A stretch of 64,000 nt of DNA. It comes from Volvox africanus. Its lineage: Eukaryota; Chlorophyta; Chlorophyceae; Chlamydomonadales; Volvocaceae. Shown one piece after another: positions 24,087 through 35,945 of this stretch. The notes beneath the pieces were generated by a model. The model made no database searches and had not been told where the DNA came from. It worked only from the letters and a program-made list of their open reading frames with translations. Within the stretch, counting starts at the first letter, position 1. The number at the start of each line of letters is the position of its first letter. A program made the translations under genes and the position numbers. The DNA is taken from assembly GCA_030268105.1 (NCBI GenBank), contig BSDZ01000015.1, forward strand, positions 3,251,501 to 3,315,500, written 5' to 3'.

Positions 24087-27000
24087 TCAAGACCCAGGCG
24101 GCGCTTTGGTCTTGGAGCGATATTCCGCCTTCAGCTCGTACTTGTCCTTGTTGGGGCCCCTCTTCTGTTGAGTAGCGATGCCCTCAAGTACCGCCTTCAG
24201 GTGCATGTGAGGTTGCCGGGTCTCGGATATCAGCGCCTGGGCGGATTGGGAGGGGATGCTTGGATGTGTGTGCGTGCGTGTGCGTGTGTGTGTGTGTGTG
24301 TTCGCGGACGAATCCCAGACAAGCTGGGTGGGTGGTGATGGTCGTGGCACTTGGGCGGGTTTGGAAGGAGGACTTGCAGATGGGGCCTAGGCGGGGCTTC
24401 TGGCGAACAAACACGAATGTACGGCAATGCGATCCGTACTTATATTTATATCTATTTAGAGAAATGTGTAACCAGATGAGACTCGACAATCGAAATATAG
24501 TAATCCTAATTTCAAGGCGAGAAGGCGGACAGGGGTAGGACGAATGTATGATTATGTACGATACGACATCTAACAACTCGACTTAACGACAACAAGTCGG
24601 AGAAAACGGGAGGAGGGAAGGGGGACGCAGGACGGTGGGAAGGGGAGGGGGAAGGGAAGGCGGATATTCGTAGAAGGAAGACCTTTGTACGGCTGCTGCT
24701 GCTGCTGTTGTTGTTGTTGTTGAACCGTACTTATATTTATATCTATTTAGAGAAATGTGTAACCAGATGAGACTCGACAATCGAAATATAGTAATCCTAA
24801 TTTCAAGGCGAGAAGGCGGACAGGGGTAGGACGAATGTATGATTATGTACGATACGACATCTAACAACTCGACTTAACGACAACAAGTCGGAGAAAACGG
24901 GAGGAGGGAAGGGGGACGCAGGACGGTGGGAAGGGGAGGGGGAAGGGAAGGCGGATATTCGTAGAAGGAAGACCTTTGTACGGCTGCTGCTGCTGCTGTT
25001 GTTGTTGTTGTTGAAAAGCACACCACACCACACCACAATACCAAGCTCGCGGAGCAGGGGCAGGTTGCAGGGGCAATGATGCTACGGCTCGTATTATAAA
25101 CCCTAAGTCGTGAACTGAGGTAGCTGAGGTAACAACCTTGAAAGCCCAGGCGGTGTTGCGCTCGAAGAGGCGGAAGAGCAGATCCTCGAGCTCGTCCCTC
25201 TCCAGGCGGGGGCGCTTCATGTTGTCGGCCTTAGCAGCAGCCACCGTCGCCTGCGGAAGGGAGGGCGGGGAGACGAACATCGAAACGCTGGTAATGATGG
25301 AGGGCGGGGAAGAGGAATACACGAGACATGGTACCGCTGTAGACGCTGCTGTTAAGTATGACAAACCGCGAGGGGCGAAAGCAGGAGGCGGCCGGGCTAG
25401 GAGTAGGAGGGAGGAAAAGGCAAACGGTTTGGGGAAGCAGGGGCCGAAGTTTTTGTGTTGTCGCGGCGGGGAGGATCGCACCAGCGACATGGCGTTTCTG
25501 TGGCGGCAAAAGGTGGCTGGAGGAAGATTTTGTAATCAATTTTGAACATCCGCGTCCAGCTGTGCACCGGAACATACTTCTACACGAACACATAGCGACG
25601 AGATCTGTGTTACGGATATCGGTAACTCCCTCCCCTCCCCTCCCCTCCCCTCCCCTCCGCTCTCCTGTTATGCAGCCATCGCTGTTTCCCCCTCAGCCCA
25701 TTTACATCACAAAGACAACCATCCACAATACAGAAGTACACATGTGTGTCTGCATTCCCTGCCCTGCCCTTTCCCCCCTTCCCCTCCCCCATGCTTTGCG
25801 ACTGGTTCTCCCCCGACGTCACGTCACGCCGCGAGCCTCCCACCTTCCGGCGCGCCGAGATCTCACGTCGTCTCCCTCCCCTTCCCTTCCCTCGGTTTCG
25901 ATAGAGTTTTCTCTGCTTTTATTCGCGGCCTTGGCGGCTACCTAGTTTTCTTGGGTCTACGCTTCGGCAGCAGCCTTGGACGCGGACGACAGTCAGTCAT
26001 ACTTCACGGTTAGTCCTGGCTTCGGCAGCGATTATTACCAGCGTTTCGATGTTCGTCTCTCTCCCCTCCCCTCCCACCTTCCGTCGCGCCGAGATGTCCC
26101 GCTCCACCCGTTTCTGCTGAGCGAGGTTCGCCAGGTCGTTGTCGACCGAGTCCTCGTAGTAGCCCACGATCCGCACCTGACGCGGGTGACGGAGACGGCA
26201 ACAAGCGGTTGGGATTGTCAAAGGAGGGTGGGGCCCATTCATGGTCCCCGCTTTGGGTCTGGCTGCTTTGGTTCAGTGTCATCGGTTTCAGGCAAAAACG
26301 GGGTGAGTTAGACTATAAGGTTCGGTATTTTGGGGTTTTAAGGGTTTTAGCCGATCCATATCTTACCTTCTCAGCTGCCTGCTCGGTCCGGGATCGTACG
26401 AGCTTGAGGTACTCCGAGTCCAGCGTCCACTCTCCCTGAAACAACAGTACAATACGGCATACGTCCAAAAAAAACAGAAACGGCAACAATGAAGTGTCAT
26501 CGTACAAGTCCGTAAGGAGACCCCACCGGTGAAGTTGTCGAAAGGTACGACCGTCGTACAGCCCCTCCAGTAGCCTCTGTCGCCCGCTTTCTAATTTACC
26601 TCCAACTCAGCCACCTCCAAACCCCAGCTCCCCAAACCCCACACAATGTGAGTGCTTTGGTGACAATATCACTCAAGGTCAAGCTGCACAATTGTCGTAC
26701 CTTTTCGTCCTTGACCATGGGCACCATGTCCATACGTTGTTCAATGGTGCCGTCTACCCCTGCGCGCACGAGTGCGTGTATGTGCAGCTTTTAAGTGTAC
26801 GGCAAATCGTGCGAGAAAGCTGAGCATATGAACAACAGTAAATTACCTCCACGTTCCTTTTCTTGTTTCCCCAGTTTTGCCGCCGTCGTACAAACGTACA
26901 TTATTCTGTTCTCTCTGCTTCACAAGTCCTTTGTTGTTTACTTCTTCTTGCACCTTGTGGCATCCCACCCCCCACATCAGCGCGATGCCCATTAACGTTC

Positions 27001-28784
27001 GGACCGACTGACTGACCCAGAAAAATTTGCACAGCGCTGCTTTTTCATTTAAGTTCTATCTACCACTGTCAGTTTTCGTTTCAGTTATGGTCGTTAGTAA
27101 TGTCGGCGCGACAGCCTTTAGTTTAGGGTCAGTCGTGCCAATTGCGAACCGGTGCTGCGGCCGTTGCTTGGTTAATTAAACCTGCAACCGCGGTTATAAT
27201 TCAGTTATCAGTTTCAACTAAAAGAGACACCTTTCAGCTTTCGGTACTAAGGGGAAGGTGGTAAGCCCCACCGGTGAAGAGAGGGGCATTGTGACCCGTG
27301 GGTCTCTACCCCACCTTCGTCAAAGTCCAAGTTCCAACCTTTGAATTTTTACCATGTTACCTTCAGGAAGCTCCCAAACCAACTCCTAACTTCATAAACT
27401 CACGCGGCCTGCTCAGCTCCAGGGGAGCCGCCCTGCGTCCGCTGGCCCCGCCGTCCGACCCTGGAGCAGTCGACGGAGGCACTTCGTACGACATCACATG
27501 CATCTTGTTGGTAGCGTCACCGGGCGGCAGCGGCATCTGCTGCAGCTTGAAGCGCCGCGGGATGCCCTCCGCCCACATTGTTTCTGTTGTCGTTGTATCG
27601 TAAGGGTGCAAGCGTATTTGGCCGTACATGGAGCAATTCGAGTACGAAAGTCTTGCCGTACATTGCGTCAAACCTTAAGATAAGCCGGACGTATTAAGTA
27701 CGGCACGCTGGATGGGTCTCACATGCAATACACAAGCAGGCAAAGCGTGCCAAATTGTTTTGGAAAGGAGCAAGAAAGTGCAGAATGTTTTAAGGCTGAG
27801 AGTTTACCTCAACGACATCTTTTCCCTTCATGCATTATGCCGTACATGGTTGGAGAGCTTAAAAATCTTCAACAACTTCACAACAGCCCACGTTAAACAG
27901 TACGGAAAATCTCTTCACAGCTTGTAAAAACCCGCACACCTGGCAGCTCCAGGAAGGACACGTTGCCGTCCTGATGAACCGACCATAACGCGACCGTCCG
28001 CCATGACGTCACCGCATTCGCAATCAGAGGCAGTTAGAAGCGGGTCCAAAACACGGGGAGTTTCCATCCACGAGTGTGGAGCCAGTTCGCAGCCGTACCG
28101 CAAAAGTACCGTACATGGGCGCCGTACATTGACATTTTCATGATGCAGCATCGTGTGATACCGTTCCCATGAGGCCCGGAGTGGGGTGGGGGGGAAGGTA
28201 TGGCGGTAGGCAAGGCAAAATGGATGGCGAGCGCACGGTGTCATACTTGTAAAGAATCTGACAAATTCGAGTCGGTATTGGGTTCTAATCCAATTCGTTT
28301 TACATATGGCGGGGGGATTGGGACCATGAATACGTCATCCGTCGTATAACTAGGGAAAACACCTACTGCTGCAGAAACCCGACCCACATAACGGACACGA
28401 AGAGCACTTTGGCGAAACCTAGCTTAATACTACGATAACCGGAGTTAAATTGAATGAGGGATCCCTCCCCGGGACGTCCGCTTTACCTCCACTGTTGGCT
28501 CGGTGACCATGCGGCCAAGGAAGGAGGGCCCCTCTGATGAGTCATCAACTTGACCAGCCATGGACTGCTCGCATGCCGCTTTCCACACACTGGCAAGCGC
28601 GTATGGGACCTGCCGTGATTTCAAGGGAGAGAGCCATCACGGTCTAGAATTTGGTGCAAGCGGACGAAGGTAGGCTTGCATGGAAGGCTGACGCAAAAGG
28701 CCCGTCCGGGGACACTTAAGCACGATTGCCGCGCACCTTTATTAGCCATGCTGCGCAATCAGCATTCCGTGTATCAAGCGCCAT
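24087..28784 (-). CDS. Transcription initiation factor IIF, beta subunit (RAP30)
   Basis: Nine exons: 28784-28737, 28609-28487, 27970-27940, 27583-27404, 26759-26701, 26435-26367, 26176-26078, 25250-25137, 24236-24087. All phases agree and give 290 residues, the normal size for the family. The N-terminus AAWLIKVPYALASVW is the conserved WLvKvP opening. Residues ~60-150 (NVSFLELPE...RRFKLQQMPL...EQRMDMVPMVKDEK) form the dimerisation barrel that pairs with TFIIF alpha. Residues ~215-285 (KRPRLERDELEDLLFRLFE, WAFK, LISETRQP, LKAVLEGIATQ, YELKAEYR) form the C-terminal winged helix. TFIIF binds RNA polymerase II and stabilises the preinitiation complex. The gene is divergent from CDC73 on its right. 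The last intron carries a 291-bp tandem duplication. The start is supported by the exon-1 ATG directly before the conserved opening. Confidence 0.92.
24434..25015. repeat. Tandem duplication, 2 x 291 bp
   Basis: 24434-24724 and 24725-25015 read as identical by eye, each ending in a (GCT)n(GTT)n run on the + strand. Both lie in the last intron of the TFIIF beta gene, so coding is unaffected. The lack of divergence points to a very recent duplication or an assembly join across the repeat. Confidence 0.9.
25893..26066. repeat. Shared intronic repeat, copy in TFIIF beta intron
   Basis: About 172 bp matching 34896-35070 with only a few substitutions seen (GGCCTTGGCGGCTACC against GGTCTTGGCGGCAACC). 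Its right end is about 11 bases from the donor of exon 26176-26078. It lies antisense to this gene, while the other copy is sense to CDC73. Confidence 0.85.
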
Positions 28785-29812
28785 AGTTGTTCCGGCCGGC
28801 TGGTGGAATGACTCGTCACGGAATTTCGTGACTAGAAATCACTTTAAATCCCTAGAAGATGATCATAATAATTGTGCCTTATTTGAATACATGCTCTTAA
28901 ATTGAATTTGTCTAGAAGCCGCTAGGAGGTGTGCATCTAGGAGGGCGCAGCTCAGCAGCTGCGATAAACGAAACTGTCTGTTGAAAAAGAAAAATTACGC
29001 TAGTGATTACTTGATAATTTACAGTGATGACAGAAAAGTGCGCCCGAGGTGTAAATGCATTTCCCACTTCTTTGCGCATAAGAAGGACTTTCCATCAGCC
29101 GGAGTGTTGTTAAGGACAGAAGTCGCGACCTAACACACTTGAACATTCGGTTCCTAACCTCAGTAATGGATGCACGAATACTGGACCCTCACCCCTCGTG
29201 ACAGCCCGTAAGGCCCGTAAGGCGAGCCATGGCAAGGACATAGGCACATTGCATTCAAGCCGTGGACCGTACAGCGTATCAACGTATAAATGTCCAGCAG
29301 CAGGGGATGCTACAAAAGCAACCAAACATACGACCTGATGTAAATTGATAACCCGCAGGTTTCTGTTCCGGAACACGGGCATGAAGTGGCCCCATGCAGG
29401 CCCACGGGTCAGTGACCCCTGTGCAGACCTATACACGACAAAGCGGTGTGAGCTTGACTGCGTGTTATTAATGAACATTAGGTTGTGTGTGTGATTGCTG
29501 TTGGAGCATTGACATTTATATGTTGGTTCGCTGTACGGTCTATGGCTTAGCTTGTATAGCGATGTGGATATGTCCTCGCCATTGCTCGCCTTCTGGGCCT
29601 AACGGGCTGTCACGAGGGGCGAGGGTCCAGTATTGGGCCTGCCACCCCATATTGGATACTAAATAATAAGGCCCCAGTCTTGTTTGTAGTCGCACTAGTA
29701 ATGATCGTTCTTTGTCATTCTAGACGAGATTGCCCTCTATATATTATAAAAGACAAGTTTCTTTATCTTGACATAAGCTGCTGATTCAAAGGACAAGTAT
29801 TGGCATGCAAAG
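28785..29812. promoter_or_regulatory. Divergent intergenic region between TFIIF beta and CDC73
   Basis: Only about 1.03 kb separates the two start codons, so both promoters and 5' UTRs must lie here. Nearly half of it is the inverted-repeat element at 29177-29634. No TATA box or other motif could be assigned with confidence. Confidence 0.6.
29177..29634. mobile_element. MITE-like element with long inverted repeats
   Basis: The left arm begins AATACTGGACCCTC and the right arm ends with its complement GAGGGTCCAGTATT. The arms match imperfectly for over 100 bases (CCTCGTGACAGCCCGT, AAGGCGAGC, GGACATA, ACCGTACAGCG, TATAAATGTC) and enclose about 200 bp of unique sequence. There is no coding capacity. 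No convincing target duplication was found beside the arms, so the superfamily is unknown. The whole could fold into a long hairpin. Confidence 0.8.
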
Positions 29813-31844
29813 ATGGACCCTCTTAGTGTACTCCGTGACTTTAACACATCAAACAAGTTACACTTAGTACAACAAATCGATGGAAATGTGCAATTCGGTG
29901 ATCGATACAGCTTTCCTGCGGCGACGCCAGTCTACAAAGCAGCTTTTGCCCAGGCAGCGTCCGCTTACTACAGCATGCAAGATGTCCTGTTCTATCTTAA
30001 GAACAGAAACCTCAAGCCACAGGAGTATGTTATGGCTGCGAATCAATCGGGCGTGGCGAACATCAACATCGTCGATCGAAAAGTGAGCCATGTGGTACCT
30101 GCACCAGTGCATTTAGTATTATTAGGTGGAATTATTTAAATGGAATAATAAGTTCCGAGGGCACACACGTCGATTCCCTGACACGACAATTACCTCCAGA
30201 AAATACTCGATGTGCTGGACGGTGTCAACGCGCTGGACCCGTCCCTAGTGCCGTCTTCTGCGGCGGCAGCGGCCGTAGCGGTGGCACCCCGGGAGATGAC
30301 TGCGGGGGCGGAGCCACAGGCGAAGCGGCAGCGACTTGCAGAGGGTAAGTAGCGAGTATCCGGGCGTCCTCTCTGGCCTTACTGGTGTCGCGGCTTAGCG
30401 GAGAGGCGGAAGAGACGGACATCCAATATGGGGACTGAGATAGGGACTTCCAGAGAGCTTTGAGCCGTGGGCATTAGTGTAATTGTAGTGTGTATGGGCC
30501 TGGAAGGGGCCGTGAAGGGGGTAGGCAATGGGGTAGGCAGCAGGGATCAGGATGATATCTGCCTGTGGAGGAAACGGCGGTACGAAGCAAAACGCTCCAC
30601 GTCCCGACCAGAGCCTCCCAAGTACTTCATGGGCAGGTGGGAGAATCATTTTTGCTCTTGACTGTAAGCGACCTGTCCTCTGCTGGTTTCGTGGTTTTGT
30701 ATCGTATCGTGGGTCGTTCGTTCCATCGCCATCCCAAGAAGGTGTCCTCCGAAGGCGATAACTCATTCGTCACTGATGCCGCTACCGCTTTTCCTTTTCT
30801 TCTCTCTCTCTCTCACACACTCTCTCTCTCTCTCACACACACACACCATCTAACAATGCCGCTACTGCCACCATTACCGCCACCACTACTGCCACCATTA
30901 CCGCCACCATTACCGCCACCATTACCGCCTCCACTAGTACCACCAGTTCTGTTTTGGAAGCTCAAGGGGTCATGAGCGCCTTGTCCACGTCCCCTGTCCT
31001 CATCCGCACCCTCTCCCCCCTCGCCGCAGTGGATGAGGCCTCCGCCATGAAGGGGCTAGTGGAGCAGGAGCGGCAGCTCCGCAGCAGAAACACCATGTTG
31101 GTGAGGAGCTGCATCGGGCGGATGGATGGCTGGTTGGGCAGAGGAGTGGGTGGATGGGTTAGTGATTGAAACTGGGAACTGAGATGGCTGGTTGGGCGGA
31201 GGAGTGGGTGGATGCGCCATCTGTTAGGTCTCATAGAAGTCTGGTGGGTTTGTAAATCAAACCAAACACGTAAGGTTTGTGACAAGATGGGTGGGGAGCA
31301 GGTGAGGGAGAGGGATGCATTGAGATAGCATGAGTTTGTATCTAGATGCGGCTGAGGGGGGTGCTCTGGATATCCAGGTGCCATTTTGACAGTATCTAGA
31401 TGCAGCTGCAAGCCAGATGCCAGCCAGGTCCCCCCCCCCGCAATGCAGTGAGTTCATGATATCCTCCATGCGGATAGGAAAGTTCCTACGCTAGGAATGG
31501 CTATACTGGACGATTTTGAGACAAGCTACGCCATAGGATTGCCCTAGATTTGGCTTCAAGCTTGCAGAAACAGGCCTTTTCGATGCATGTATATCGCATG
31601 GTGTGAGACGTGTCATGATTTAATACATCTGCGCTGTGCAGTAATACTGCACTGGTACTTCGGCACCTGCCCTATTCGAATAACCCCGCTATCTCACTGT
31701 GCAGTCATCTATTCAAAATATCCTCAAAGACACACACACACACACACTCGCTACATACATGCAGCTGGCGCCCAACAAGGATTTTCGAAGAGTGCTGGAG
31801 GTCCTCTTGGACGTGAGGAAGATGGCGGCAGCCAGAAAGCAAGA

Positions 31845-31880
<36 letters not shown>

Positions 31881-34800
31881 ACCTGGGGGAGGAGGCAAGG
31901 CCGGTGCGGCACCCCCGTCGTCAGCTGCTTCCGGTCGGCCGCAGGTGGGTCCAGGAAGGCATAGATCCAGGGGAAGGGGTAAATGCGAAACAACGGACCC
32001 ACGGGTCACAATGGAACACACGGAGAGCTAAGTCTTACACCCTCCGGGGGGACATCTGACACTCCTCAGGACGCTCGTGGTGGCTCGGGACGCTTCGGCA
32101 GAGACGACCCGCACAAGGCTCCTGCAGGGGGTGAGGTTTTAAAGAGGCGTGGGTTTGAGGGGTCTGTCGAAATTGGTGGTTTGGTGATGTTGGGGAGTTC
32201 GGGAAGAGGAGGTCAATGAAGGGAAGGAGGGGGGAGGGAGGAAAAGGTGTGTGGGGGGGAGAGGCCCGTTGGAAGGATCGAGGGAGGGCATAGTAACGGG
32301 GTGTCAAGGGCAATGGAGAGCAGGAAATGAGGGGTGCTTTTCAGGAACGGAATTACTAATCCCAAACACCTCCGCTATAAAGTCAGGACTGAAACATTAC
32401 ATCCGTAGTTTAACCTCTTTGATTTTACGTAATTGGTGCCCAATATAACAAAAACCTTCTGACCTTCCTTGCCGGTACCATGCCACATAACCGAAAGCAG
32501 GCTCTGGCGGCAGCGCGCACGGAAAGCCGGCGGCGGCGGCGCCGCTACCAACTACCGCTGGCTATGTCCCCGTACGTAAAGCCGGTCCTTCAACGGCAGC
32601 GGGAGCGCCGCCGCCGCCGCCGCCGCCGCCCCCGCCGCCGGCATCATCTTCAGGCGCAAAGGGTGCCGCTGCCGCCGGCGTCAAATCCCACGCTAGCGGC
32701 GGAAGTGGCGGCGGCGGATCGTCCAAAGCTGCGGCGGCGGCGGGATCGGGGCATGGTTCCGGAGCCGGCGGCGGAGTCGCTGGCAAGAGCAATGACGGAG
32801 CGAAGAGGGGAGGTATCCCGATTATTATCGTACCTTCTGGTGGGTTTTTGGTTGGATCTCGTTGTACAGGGTTTCGGAGGGATCGTAAAACAGTCAGGTG
32901 TGGGGTGAAACATGTCTCGAAATCGAAAATGGAAACGAAGAGCTCAAGGGCATTGGCTTGGGGCAGGTACCTCCATGATGGCAACTGGCAAGCGAAGGAG
33001 CGGCCAGTTAGTTGGAGTTGACAGTTGGGATACCTGCTTCGCATAATCTGCAATGTTGGGGGTGGTTGTGACGAGAATGCTAGGGATGGGAGGGATGGAA
33101 ATTATGGGGGTTATTTGTGATGGTTGGCGCCTGAGTCGTTGGGTCGGATGGCACAGGCTACAGCGCTCTCTCCCGGTTCACGCGCTCCTGTACCACCGCG
33201 CTTCAAAACCACAAGACCACACCACAAGACCACACCTGCACACACGCCAACTTCCTCCCCCCCCAGGCCTTACCTCCATGATCAACATGTACAACGCCAA
33301 GGTGTTTCTGGAAGAGGGTCGGTTCGTGCCAGCAGCCAAGGTGAATGCTGTTTCGTTATCACTTATTCAACAATATCAGTAATAATCCACTAACAATAGG
33401 AACACGATTACCACTAATAATAAATAATATAAGTCAGGAAAGTAGAAGTGTTAATATTTGATATGGGTTATGGGTTATGGGTTATGGAAAGGCTTGTGGT
33501 AGGACGAATAAACGAGACATGATACCCCTTGGGGGGGGTGTTCGCCTCCCCTCCCCGCCGCCCAAAACACACAGCCATACACACACGCATGCACGCACGC
33601 ACAACCCCCCCCCCGTTTTCCTTGGTGCGTACATATCATACCACATCATATAATATACTATGTGATGTCATATGACATCGTTCCACATCTCTGTCCTTCA
33701 GCTGCAGCTTTCCACCCCCCCCCCCGTCCTTCCCCCCTGCCAGGCCCAGGCTGCGAGTGGTGGAGCCCCCAAGCCCACCTCCCTCACCTTCCGCCGTACA
33801 GCTAGCCGCGGCTCCCCTGGTGTGGAATACACCCTGACCGACCGGCCCCCGGCCCCGGGCAGCCCGGACTGGGACCGAGTGGTGGCGGTGGTGGTGCAGG
33901 GGGCGAAATGGCAGTTCAAGGAGTGGCCGCATAAGGTATCCTCCTCCTGGAAGTAGGATAGGACAATACGGACGTAAGGTCCAGGAAGGGGAGAGGAGGG
34001 GGGGCGGAGGAAGGAATAAAAGGAATGGAACACGAATCGAATGCCGTCGAGGAAGGGAGAAAAGATTACGTTATAAATAATACGTCATAAATGATAAAAC
34101 TGCATTGCTGAAGAAACCGGAACCCTAAGACCCCGGAACAGCTTCTAATCGAAGAATAGCACATCTCTTCCTCCGTACGGTGTATCCTCTAAAGGCGCCA
34201 CTAAAACCCTTCAACCGAACAAACTGAAAGGAAACTGTACCTTGCCTTAAACGTTCAATCAACACGAGACTTACACCCACCCCTGCCAGCTACTGGCTGG
34301 GCTACTTTTAGGCCTGACAGGCTAGCCAGTCAGACCTAACAAGGCTTTATTAACTAATTACCCCTTAATCAGCCCAGTCAATGGTTTGCAGGGCACCCAA
34401 CAACTTAACTTTCGAAAACATCGTGTGGACTCGGAAGTGGACCCAGTTGCTGCTGGTGACCGACCAGGCGCTGCAACGAACAGCATCACCTGAAATTCCA
34501 ATTCCCCATACCCCTCTCTCCCCCTTTCCTCCCTCTGTCCTCTACTTGAGTTGCGCGGTTCCCATGGAAACACTGCTGCCCCACCCCTTGCTCGTACTTC
34601 TGTGCCGTACTTTTCTTCCCTTTTACAAATCCTTCCTTTTTTCCCAATTTGTGTTTCGCATCCTTCTTTTTTACTTTCCTCTTAATTTCAGCTGCACAGT
34701 TTCGTGGGGTGCAACATTTCTTCCTGCCACGACCTCGTGTAGCTTTGCGCAACCTTGCATTTCTGCTACTAACGCGCGTTCTTGGGGGGTTGGGAGAAGC

Positions 34801-35664
34801 ACGTGCATGACAGCGACCAGCTGTCACCTCAGTTTTTCTTTTTCGCCGCGGTTTTCTTTCTCCGCCAGCAGCAAGGCCGATAGTATTCTTTATCACGGTT
34901 TCGATAGAGTTTTCTCTGCTTTTATTCGCGGTCTTGGCGGCAACCTAGTTTTCTTGGGCCTCCGCTTCGGCAGCAGCCTTGGACGCGGACGACAGTCAGT
35001 CATACTTCACGGTTAGTCCTGGCTTCGGCAGCGATTATTACCAGCGTTTCGATGTTCGTCTCTCTCCCCCTTTCCGTCCTCCTGTCCTTGCCAGGGCGCG
35101 AAGGACGGAGACCTCATGGAGGCGTTTGCCAAGGTGTGCGGATTCTATTTCCACTTCGCGGATGAGAAGGCGCGTATGTGTGAGGGGAAGGTGGTGGGAG
35201 GGGGAGGGGGAGGGGGCGGGAGGAGGTGCATTTACCGCCCAGTGGGTTCGTGGGCCGCTGGTGAGGTAGGCCGCCAACACCACCAACACCAGCACCAAGA
35301 CCACCAACAACAAGACCAAGACCAACACGCTGTTATAATCAAATACGTAGAGGGGTTGGTTGTCAGAGCCGCCTGATGACGGGTGTCAGCTGCCCACAGC
35401 CTCTGCCTGGCTTTTGCTGCTACCCATGTTCCTTCGGTTGAGCTGGTTTATGTTAAGGATTATTTACTCGAAAATAGAAAACCTTATTACTAATGATACG
35501 TATGATGATAATGATACCTCTCTCCTCCAATGCACACACACATGCAGGTTGGGCCCCCCGTGTCCGAATGGAATGTACGGGCCGTACCTCTCCACCGAGA
35601 AAACCGGCACAAGGACATGACGGCCATGCTGGAGCTGTACCGCCATTTAGACATCTTCCTGCAG
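29813..35664 (+). CDS. CDC73: CDC73/parafibromin, Paf1 complex subunit (C-terminal end unresolved)
   Basis: Ten exons chain in phase: 29813-30082, 30200-30344, 30961-31100, 31765-31944, 32070-32130, 32501-32839, 33267-33340, 33744-33935, 35095-35190, 35548-35664 (538 codons). The N-terminus (MDPLSVLRDF, FGDRYSFP, VLFYLKNRNLKPQEY) is the conserved Cdc73 N-domain. Residues ~155-190 hold DEASAMKGLVEQERQLRSRN. The central linker has long Ala, Pro and Gly-Ser runs. The Ras-like C-domain starts at GIPIIIVPS (about residue 370) and continues with LTSMINMYNAKVFLEEGRFV, KWQFKEWP, GFYFHF and EWNVRAVPL...HKDMTAMLELYRHLD. CDC73 couples elongating RNA polymerase II to chromatin modification and 3' processing. 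The protein either ends shortly after the last exon by read-through to the TAA near 35690, or has one more short exon not resolved. Confidence 0.92.
31628..31730. repeat. Dispersed repeat copy beside a CA microsatellite
   Basis: Second copy of the repeat at 21716-21830, here in CDC73 intron 3 just before a (CA)n run and the acceptor of exon 4. Confidence 0.6.
34896..35070. repeat. Shared intronic repeat, copy in CDC73 intron
   Basis: Near-identical to 25893-26066. It lies in CDC73 intron 8, ending about 25 bases before the acceptor of exon 35095-35190, so it supplies much of the sequence upstream of that splice site. Confidence 0.85.
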
Positions 35665-35861
35665 GTACCGTATGCCGTACATATTCCGTAAGACAGACTC
35701 CATAAGAACGCAAACAAAACACGCATGCATACTTTCTGCCTAACATGCCTACTCATATGGCATGTTACCTCTTTCTCGTTCGTTGGTGTAACACTGCACT
35801 GCCTCCGCCTCCCTGATCATGATCTCCATGTTCACCTCTTTCAGTCGTACAAACCCCCTCC

Positions 35862-35945
35862 GACTTTCACGGCTAGTTCTCGTTCCTTGTTCAGTTCCAG
35901 CTCCAGCCGGTTCTTTTCATTCGCCCTCCCCCACTCCCACCCCAC
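35862..35945. repeat. Short dispersed repeat, copy 1
   Basis: Shares ACGGCTAGTTCTCGTTC, CAGCCGGTTC and TTTCATTCG with 47797-47890 in Ku70 intron 4, in the same orientation and followed by a C-rich tract in both. The block TTCACGG(C/T)TAGT also occurs in the 172-bp repeats at 25893 and 34896, so the families may be related. Confidence 0.55.
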
